Positions 11,825 to 21,000 of a stretch of 64,000 nucleotides of DNA are shown here, piece after piece. Below the pieces are notes generated by a model. That model saw only the letters and a program-made list of their open reading frames with translations. It had not been told where the DNA came from and made no database searches. The stretch's first letter is position 1. Each line of letters starts with the position of its first letter. Source of the stretch: Romanomermis culicivorax (taxonomy: Eukaryota > Nematoda > Enoplea > Mermithida > Mermithidae); contig CAWUHX010000086.1 of the NCBI GenBank assembly GCA_963922205.1, positions 186,001 through 250,000 on the forward strand, written 5' to 3'. A program made the position numbers and the translations under genes.

Positions 11825-12036
11825 CATACCTGTACTTGGGGGGCTGGGGGGAACCCCCCCCCAACTTGGCCAACCCAGTACCCAAAATCATTTCCACCCC
11901 CAACCCCCCCCCCCCCCCAGTTGGGAAAAAATTAAAAAAATTTGCCAAAAAGTGTATGTTTTTTGGCCTTTTTTGGGAAAAATTTCGACTTTTTCCTACC
12001 CCATCCCCCAAACTGGTCGGAGGTCTTACAGGTATG
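11825..12036. mobile_element. MITE M6, CATACCTG family
   Basis: Begins CATACCTGTACTTGGGGGG and ends TCTTACAGGTATG. Flanks GTACAATC (11817-11824) and GTACAACC (12037-12044) match at 7 of 8. Its body is a long C-rich/G-rich strand asymmetry, which makes spurious proline- or glycine-rich reading frames. The site is empty in F1. Confidence 0.85.
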
Positions 12037-12546
12037 GTACAACCTTGACTATTTTCTATCAGGCGCGGCCATTAGCATATCTACTTCGACTTACTACTAA
12101 TTAATGCTCAACAGCTTCTATGAATCAAGTTAGCTCGTTTCATTTTCTAATCGTTAACATTCAATTATGTCGCCCAAAATTGAGATTTTTCATTAATTTT
12201 CTCAATTTTTTCTCTCGATGTTTGGAATTTTTTAAACGTCTGCAACCTGAACTTTTGCGTTTGATGAAGATGGAAATTAAAGACGTCATTTTAGACTGCG
12301 ATTTTAGAACTTATGTTTATGAATATCTGTTGGAGAGATTTATTTTCCAGCGTTTTAGAATATAAAAACTGAAAAATTTTTCCGGCGCTATGCGCCGGAA
12401 TGGAAAACAAATTATACTTCATCAGTCGGATTTTAATTTATTTCCCAACGCTGTGAAGGTTCAATTTCCAGCGTTTTAGAAAGTAAAAATCCAAAAATTT
12501 TTCCGGCGCTTCGCGCCGGACCAAAAACTAAATAACATTGGATGAT

Positions 12547-13604
12547 CAGGGTTGGCAAGACCTGGGTTTTTGGGTTTTTCTGGGTTTTTCTGGGTGCATT
12601 TTTTTGACAAAATTTGGGTTTTTGGGTTTTTCTCAATTCTTTTAAAATGAGGATTTCATCGTTAATTTGAGGATTTCATCGTTAATTTCCCTGTGGCAAA
12701 TCCAGAACGAGATTGAGGATTTCATCGTTAATTTCCCTGTGGCAAATCCAGAACTAGCTGACCAAAAAAGTGCTGTGTATCAAGAATTGACGCAATACAT
12801 GATTGAGGCAAAATTACAAAAACAAAATAACTCATTTCGCTACCAGACCAGATGCTCGTCAAAAAGAAAAAGTCTGTCCTTGAGTATTGGCTCACAGATG
12901 GAGCTGACTGGCCGCTGGTGCAACGAATCGCTCTGAAGGTACATAGATAACATGTTTTTTCTCAATGTATTACATGTATAAAAAATTAATTGAGGTTTTT
13001 TCGCTCGTTGTCTCTACCGCATCTTCGGAAAGAAACTTCTCTACGCTTGGCTATGGCTTCATACATTCCAAGCTGCGAAATCAATTGTCGACGGAAACAG
13101 TGCGCAAACTGGTATTCGTTAAGACAAACTTTGGGCTGCTAGAAAGTTCCCGTGACTGTGAATCTGATGAAGTGAGCGAAGCCGAAGCGTGAAATTTGAT
13201 TTCCGTAATTCTCAATTTTTTAAAGTGACATTTCAATTTTTAGTGTTTAGATCATGCAATAAAAAATTCAATAAACAGCCAATCGTTTTAATGAGCCAAA
13301 TCGATAAAATCGTTGTGCAATGTGCAGTCGCGTGACTCGTGTAAATATGTTACAACCAAATGTATAGTCAGTCTTGAACACTGTTCAGCAATTTAATACA
13401 CTTTATACGTTAAAAATAACATTCTCATATATATTTTAAGTAAAATGATCATTCATTAGTACAAAACTGGAACAAAAACCCTAGAAAAACCCACCAAAAA
13501 CCCAGAAAAACCCACCAAAAACCCAGAAAAACCCAGAAAAACCCACCCAAAAACCCAAAAACCCAAAAATGAAGATTTCAAAAACTGGGTTTTTGCCAAC
13601 CCTG
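12547..13604 (+). mobile_element. hAT transposon, internally deleted, with perfect ends
   Basis: The element starts CAGGGTTGGCAA and ends TTGCCAACCCTG, a perfect 12-bp inverted repeat. It is flanked by perfect 8-bp duplications TGGATGAT (12539-12546 and 13605-13612). Both subterminal regions are built of repeated CTGGGTTTTT words (left about 12557-12630) and the complementary AAAAACCCAG words (right about 13477-13590). It keeps only a decayed C-terminal third of the transposase. It sits inside F2, so it moved after F2 did. Confidence 0.93.
12667..13192 (+). pseudogene. hAT transposase C-terminal remnant (dimerisation region), frameshifted
   Basis: Three plus-strand pieces follow each other in different frames. 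First, 12667-12936 with ELADQKSAVYQELTQYMIEA. Next, another frame near 12850-12945 gives EYWLTDGADWPLVQRIAL. Then 12965-13192 gives STASSERNFSTLG and HSKLRNQLSTETVRKLVFVK, the classic hATC motif (ASSER-FS--G). The catalytic core is absent and frames shift between pieces, so no enzyme can be made. A roughly 40-bp internal direct repeat (12649-12754) precedes the first piece. Confidence 0.85.
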
Positions 13605-13954
13605 TGGATGATTCTAATGAGAGCCATAGAAATGTTAATAGCGGATAAATTCCTGAGAACTCTATCGTTATTCGTTAACATGCTTCACCCGCTCCTGTAG
13701 AACACCAATATTTTTTCATGAGCTCATTTAGGCTAATATAACTAGAATTTTCTCAATTTTTTTCTCATTTTTGCAGGCTTCTGACTCCAAATACAACAAA
13801 ATGCTTGGGTATGCTCCTAAAATGCATAAAAAAACATCCGTAGCCACATTATAAGCGTTTTTAAAAATGAGGAAATTTTTTGGAAAATGAGGAAAAAAAT
13901 TTTGGGTCCGGTTCTCATGTGGAAAAAATCTTCGAGGAAAAAAACGGTGAGGTG

Positions 13955-14008
13955 AGCCTAAGCCTAAGCAAGCCTAAACGTGTATAGACCTAAGCCTAAG
14001 TCTAAGCC
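13955..14008 (+). repeat. Degenerate GCCTAA hexamer array (telomere-like)
   Basis: The sequence reads as repeated CCTAAG units with a few interruptions; on the other strand this is TTAGGC, the nematode telomere hexamer. The F2 element inserted into it, so one unit (AGCCTAAG) also lies on the far side at 11627-11634. The array is too short and impure to be a telomere. Confidence 0.55.
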
Positions 14009-14385
14009 ATAAAATTTGCCAGAACAACTAAAAAACCAATAAATTTTTTTGACCAATCAAATTGATGACAGTCGCTGCGCAATGCTTTTTTCTCCAGTCG
14101 CTCTGCTCATTTCGTGGAAGTAAAATTACAACAGTAATAACGTGTCATGTAGAGCTTTTACAATGCCTGCCAAAACTTACTTGACAGAAGGTTTATGAAA
14201 CAAAAATCTAGGCGTCACATGCAATGGGGCTCTGGGAATCCGACAAACTCCTTCAAACTAGTTATTTTTGTCTAAAACGATGTGTATTTATGACCTGAAG
14301 TACCGGAAACATTGACATATTTTATAATTTTTGGTATAAATATGACCATTTTCTGTTAAAATATTGATTTTTTCCAGACAAAAGG

Positions 14386-14515
14386 ATGGGACTTCTTACG
14401 GCTACGGGCTAGTCCATTTTGGCCATAGGATTGGCAAAAGTTGAGGCGTCACCATAGGGCCAGCGAAGAGACAGACCAGTCCACGGTGGGATGAGTTTAT
14501 GGCACTTCGCCATAA
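14386..14515. repeat. Dispersed repeat H, copy 2
   Basis: Matches 7310-7445 in order, including TAGTCCA, GCCATAGGATTGGCAAAA and GCACTTCGCCA. Ends undefined and non-coding. Between 14009 and 14385 I see only MITE debris, including an inverted copy (14052-14087) of 11519-11557. Confidence 0.5.
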
Positions 14516-14567
14516 TTATATACACGTACACGGCTCATATCTTGAACGGATGATGATCGCGAAACAT

Positions 14568-14573
14568 TTTATT
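14568..14573 (-). promoter_or_regulatory. Possible PAM polyadenylation signal
   Basis: An AATAAA on the minus strand lies about 445 bases after the PAM stop codon. It is the first canonical hexamer I see in a plausible place. The assignment rests on position only. Confidence 0.3.
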
Positions 14574-15017
14574 CCCCCGTCAAAAAGAAGCACAACCGAC
14601 TAGAAATAATATCATATCAAGATCAGAAAATAAAAAATTATAAATGGATGGAATGACCTCAATGTAGCATGAAAGAACATAAATACATCTGCATTATGAA
14701 AAAATTTACATAAAAGACCTTGAAAAGGAAAAAAATCTAAGGAGTATAAAAGTTTAGTCAAAAACTTTTAGCATATTACGATTTGAACCAAGAACCTTAA
14801 CCTTGAAATAGAAATACATAATTCACGAGATTTTTGAACTGCTCGAAGCTTTCAAACTGAGATATTTGAGAATTTTTCGATTCAGAGCAAATGAAAATGG
14901 AGTAAGCTTGTCCTAGGAGGCATGAATTAGACACGGAAAGCCAGGATCCAAAAATCTGTGAATCTCTCAAACCACATAATTTACAAATGCCGGAAACTTT
15001 CGTCTACATTCAAGCAC

Positions 15018-18000
15018 TCAGGCTGTGGCATGCGACCTATTTTTGCCGTTGGATAAGGTTTTTGGCGCTTTGTGTGATAAAGACTGGCTCGTACTCCTAT
15101 TGTACACTGTGTCTTCGTCCTCGCTGTCTTCGGTTAGTTCGTCCAGAGCATCTACATCGTCAGTCCGCAAAGGTTGGAATCCCTAAGAAAGAAAAGTAGA
15201 TAAACTATATGTACTTTAAGACCAGTCAGTTCAAAAGAGTCCGCTTTGAAGGCAGATTTTGAAAGAAACTCATCCAAATCAGGAATGTTTCGTTTCCGCT
15301 TGTAAGAAAAAATAGGAATTTTGACTATAAGCAACAGTCAAAATCGAATAATCGCTTGGATTATTATTAGACTTTTTTATTTCAAATTTGGCCTCTTGAA
15401 TGAATCTTTCGTTTTATTGACTTTGTCACTGAAAAAAAACGAGAAAAATAATTGCAGATTTTGGTTTCATTCAGGAAAAAATTCGATGCATAAAAACAGA
15501 TTAACTTTGTCATCGAAGGTTTGTGAACTTTGTGCTTGTGGTACTAGACTATATCACACGATCTTCCAGTGCAAACAAGGCATCAAAGCTTACCTTATGA
15601 CTTCTACCGTAAAATGCATCAGTCAACAACGGCATTTTTCCATTCCTGCTGGAACCATTACGATAATGAAGACTTAGATTAACGCCCTTGAAGCCACCTG
15701 GAATAAAATTCAGCATAGTAACTTACTAATTGAAAAAATAAAAAAAATCTTGCCTCGTTTTTTGAAACGGCAGCAACAGCAGACTGCGATGATGGAGAGT
15801 ATAGGGATCAAGAGAGCTAAAACTGCGACCATAATTAATTGAGACCGTGAACTTTGATCGACGATGATCAAATTGTTCAAAGTATCAGTCAAAATTGGCT
15901 TCGTCACAGGTTTGATGTCATTTTGTTTCAAATGCGAGGGACCTGAAAATGTAAAAAATTGCGATTATATAACAAATCCGTTGTAATATGGCGGAAACAA
16001 AAGGTAATTAACGTTGTAAAATATTAGATTGGTATATAGTCCCGAATCTATCTATTGAACAGTTCGATTACGAAACTTTCTGAATCATGGATAATACAAA
16101 ATTTCCGAAAATATTCTACATGAATGCTTGATCATACTCTAGACCTGAAACACCCTACAATTAGATCGATACTTCCAATCAATAATTAAAAATATAAATG
16201 ACGTTAAGAACTTTTATGTTAGAATTAATATTTTTACCAAGAGACGAAACTTCAAATCGCCACAATTTATTTGGCCCGATCTCACCTGTAAAACTTTAAT
16301 AAAAAAATTTTATTCAAAGTTCGAAAATTTTTAAACTGACCAACAATAACCTTCAAACAATCGCTACTGGTTGATAATACGTGTGGCCTTTGAAAATGCT
16401 TAACAGTGAAAAAATAGGGAAGAAGAATAAAAACAAAGATAAGACAAAGCTCATACTTCATGGCCTGGACCGAAAGAAAACATCAAACGTCGAGTTTTTG
16501 CGTCGAAAGCAAAAACTTTCAATTCGATAGGTTTCGGTTCAGTCGAAGGTCCATTGACAATATAAACAATATCAGCTGAAAAATAAAAAATTAAGTTCGA
16601 GTTGAAAACTTGAAATTTGACAAAATTCTGCTTCAGTAAAATAGAAGAACTTTCCAGGGATCCAAAATTTTTCAACAATACAAGTCGATATAAGAAAAAG
16701 CTTAAGTTCCTATTAGGTACCATTTGCGCAGTAATGCACTCCATAAACCGACGTGCCAAATTCTTTGCTAGTTAGTTGATCGACGGGGTATCCATTGAAA
16801 TCGAAAATTTGAACTCTAAAATTCTCCCTATCCGCAACGTACAATATTCGATTAGCTTCGTCTAACGATAGAGCGTGCGGCAAAGTGAAGGTTCCCAATT
16901 TCGGGTAACCGTCTAAAGGAAAAAAATGGAATACCTACAAAAATAAGACAAAAATTGAAATACCTTGCAAGATATCCATGCTTTTTTCGCCGAATTGCGA
17001 CAAAAATTTTCCGTTAGCACCAAATTTCATGATACGATCGTTGCAATAACCGTCGGCTACGAAAATTGTACCGTCGGTAGCGACGGCGACGCCAGACGGT
17101 TTACAAAAATGCGTTTCGTCCGAACCGGGTTTAAATTCTTGTCCCAAGGTTAGCAAGGGTTTGGCGACTTCATTTTTTGGGTCGAATTTGAAAACTTGGT
17201 GCATGGCCACGTCGGTGAACCATAGAAAACCTTTAGGGTCAGAGAATATGCCATGCGGTAGGTAAAAGCTAAAAAGAGAAAAAATATACGTAAAAACTCA
17301 AAACAGCCCTGAGACCCCAAAGTCGCAAATGTAGTGATGAAAAACTAAAAAGTGATGAAACTATGGTGATGGAATTTTTCTATTAATAGCCGTAGCAGGC
17401 AAAATTTGACCGCGAGTCAGCAGATGAAACACGAACTGAAAATTTGTAAAATCAGAGAACATACGGTAAATATACTACTCTTTCTATGACTTGTCTTTGC
17501 AGAATCGTTGTAAGAAGAGATTTATTTGATAGCTGTCAAATGGACAAAAGTTTGAAAAATTCTTCTTGACTCCGAGATAATTACTAAGTTACACTTACAA
17601 TCCTCTTCCCCAACGTTTAATTATTGATCCGTTAGCATTCAAGGTCAGAACCGTATCATCCATTATAGGTCCGTTAGTTCGTTGCATGTAATAATTCGTT
17701 AAATTAAAGCTACTGGAAATGATGAATTATTATTGATGCATATAATTAAAAATGAGGACAAAATCGGTATAAAAACTTCATAATACTCGTTAGACTGAGG
17801 CCTAAAACGAAGAGTAATAGCATCATGTGTCGGCATTTTATCAATGTTGAAACATCATAGACTGAGGAAGGAATTTAAATTCTGATAAAGGTACTTTGAA
17901 TCACTGCGTAATGAGGTCCTTCTTACATGGAGCTATAAAAGATTCTTAAAAATTCCAAAAATGATAGTCCTTCGAAACGAGATTGTTTTCTACTATTATT

Positions 18001-21000
18001 TAATCGTGATATTTCACATGTTTGACTTTCCTTTAGCTCTGTGCTAGAAACAAAAAATGATTCCGAAAATCGAAATATTAAGTTGAAAATTTATTGGTCA
18101 AGCTTTCATAACACTTCAACAGTGCGAAGTCTAAAAACTTGTTGTTGACTTAATGATTTATACTTAACATAAATGACATGTGCTGCCTCGAAGCAAGTCT
18201 TGACTAGAAACATAGGGATAAACAATTAGAGCTGCTAAAGTTGCAATTTGGACTTCAACATGATGGAAGCAACACAATAGAAAGATTGTCTGAGAAACGA
18301 AATCTGACATATGAGACGAACTTGTGAATTTAACAAAGGCTTATCAATGAGCAAAGGCCGTCCTCACCACGTTAAGTGTGATAGAAATTTCACGTAGTTG
18401 CAAAATTTAGGTACCGTGTAAAACTATGCTAGAACGATGAAACTTACTTTTCGTCCCAAACTCTATCAGATCTGTGAAAAACGACCAAATTTCCATTCGA
18501 ATCGGTCGTGAGTCCAGATATTTGTCCAAAAGGTATATTCGAAATCGGCCAATCTTTGCTTTCAACGACGCCTAAAATGAAAAACGCTTTCGTGCTAGAT
18601 AAGAAATGGTGAGACACTTTGCATGCATAATTAATGTAGCACCAGAAAACTTGAAGGTAGCAGAGCATAATTTAAAAATTTGTGAAAATCTACACCACAC
18701 AGAAAAAGTGAGGACTTGGTGAAAATCTACAAAACTGAAAAAAAACCATATCGCATCGAATTATGACAGATCACAATACTCGTGCAAATCGCAAACTATC
18801 ATGCAAGCTCGACGAGCAACACGACATCTAAAAGTACTCGGTTGATTTTTCATAGATTCCGCCGCACCGTCACTATTATCATTATTATTGGCAACAACAC
18901 GTGCCGTTTCATCGGCCCCGTACCCCAAATTTTGCTGTTGTTGATATTCGTCAACTCTTGGCGGCCAAATGCCGCGATTACGGATGCTGAATGGGTAGCC
19001 GGGGCCAGGTTTCTTGATGACGTGTTGTTTAAATTGTTGCGCCGAAGGATCGACGACGAAAGAATCGTCGTTATTGGTATCGTATGATGGATAACCACCG
19101 CGATTCAAACCGCCGAATTGACGTTTTTCGCGCAAAATTTCATTTTCGTCATTCGAGAAGACCAGATTTTCATGATCAAAATATGAAAAGGAGTATGAAA
19201 GATGAAGAAAATATTTTTTCCAGTAAGAACGCCACTTTTCAACGAGGGGCCACTTGCTAAATAGAATAGCCGTCTTGTCCTTTCAAAAATTAATCGCCCA
19301 TCAGCAAGGAAAAAATTGACAACGTACATTTTGAACTTTAGATTATGAATACGAAAAGTGCGAACAATTTTTTGAATAAAAAACGAAAGATTGGAATGAA
19401 ACGAACTGAATCGTAGGAAAAATAAAGTTTTGTGAAGTCCGAAACAGAGTATTTTCGAGCTAAGACAAAAAACTTTGCTACTCAAATCCTGTTTAACGAT
19501 TCAAAAATTTATGCGACGCGAGAAACCGTTTTTTGACTTCGTGAAACTTTGAATGTCAAATTCATTCTTTTTCAATTTTCCGACTTAGAAAAACTTGCGC
19601 TCCTTTTATCAGCTTTTTTTATTTCGTTCTTTATTCCAGCAATCGGGAATGTAATCACTCCATTCAGAAATGTTACTTATTACTTATTGATGTAAAAGCT
19701 CCAAGAAGCGTTTTTAAGAAGAGCAAAAAATTCGTTAATCACAAGCTACACCATACAATTCGAGAATTAATGTAAATTTCAAATGTGAGTTATCGGAAAA
19801 TAATAAAATTCTAGAGTCTATTAGTTGAATCTAACCAAAGTTTTTTTGAGGCCTCCCAAAGCCACAAGAAAATTACCGAATCTATGATCAGCCGCGTGCG
19901 CCGTATGTAATAATTGTTGATTTTCGTCGAACGGACTGTAAGCTTCAGCCGGATATTTTCGGAACAAGTTACTGTCACCCGGCCACGAGCAGGCAGCGTC
20001 GCTGCTTCCGAAAGGATTGGGGTGATCGGCGTCCACATAATAATACATGTAGAAATTGCACATCTCGTCTTTCCCGAAAGATCTATAACAAAGATGCAGA
20101 GTTCGGATTAAACACATTTATTAAAGGTTCGAAACACAAATTACAGGGTTATAAGATCAGAATCAAAAAAATCGTGGATTCGGAGGCGACTTACCCGATA
20201 TTAGTCTCAGTTTTTCGACCAACCGAATTGTAAATACACTGCGCAGCCAATGTGTCGCCATTAAGTATTTCAACAGGTTTATCGACAGGATAAAAACGCT
20301 ACAAACAAAGAAGAAATAATGTGCAAGTAACATCATTCATAAACAAAGGGGGTTACTTGCGGCCACTGAGGATTACCCTTGCCGATTTTTGTCCATTTAT
20401 CGTCTTTATATTTGAAGGCGGATATGATTCTACCTAAAATTTATGAAGGAAAGTTTTAGCCACATTCTGTATGTGCCGATAAAACTTTGTCATTTCTTTT
20501 GTTCGCCATACCTGTGCATTAGGGGTATGGTAGAGGTATTAGCCCTACCAGGCATCATTTACCATTCGTAGATGTCGGACGGATAAGTATTCCCTTCCGA
20601 GTTTTTTAACCATGTCTTAGTTCCTACCAGTCTTCTTAATCCAGAACCCACTCTACTTAAACTTTTTCGACAGGAGCCCAGTTACTATTAAAAGATTTTG
20701 GCCGTTTAAGCTTTCTCTGCTTGGGTTTTCTTGGACAAAACCAGTTTACTAACCTGACAAAATCTCCTGTTTACCCCCTGAGGCTGACTGGCCATGCAAA
20801 GATATGTTGTTCACTATTAACATGTCGATTCATATTTGCAAAAAATTTGTCATTCAATCAAACAAACAACTGACTGAAAAAGATTATTGAGAGAAAAGCA
20901 GAATACGTCAGCCCAATTGCTACACAAGCCATAGGGAACAATTCAGCGTGTCAAAGTAATGGGGAAAAATTTTTTTAGTTCGAAATGACTAAATTCGTAC

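Larger units (their letters stand above)
11635..13954 (+). mobile_element. hAT-like MITE F2 carrying two nested insertions
   Basis: Starts CACTGTTTTTTTCCTCAAAT and ends GAGGAAAAAAACGGTG plus five bases (AGGTG). Both flanks are AGCCTAAG (11627-11634 and 13955-13962). Three GC hairpins: 11794-11810 (loop TTC), 12382-12398 (loop TAT), 12503-12519 (loop TTC). Inside are MITE M6 (11825-12036) and a hAT element (12547-13604), each with its own target duplication; both sites are empty in the sister copy F1. Without the guests F2 is about 1 kb and non-coding. Confidence 0.85.

Noticed and set aside
9392-12519. GC hairpins as Helitron 3' ends
   Set aside because: Helitrons need a hairpin followed at about 10 bases by CTRR at a T insertion boundary; no consistent CTRR follows these hairpins, and the host elements have inverted tips and 8-bp duplications instead.
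12547-13604. Subterminal TTTTTGGG repeats as a telomere or CRISPR-like array
   Set aside because: They lie symmetrically inside perfect hAT tips with a target duplication; there are no spacers and no telomeric register.
19105-19485. Minus-strand frame overlapping the PAM linker region as an alternative exon
   Set aside because: An acceptor exists (TATTTAG at 19257) and the phase fits exon 8, but it leads into the wrong frame relative to the clearly coding linker exon.
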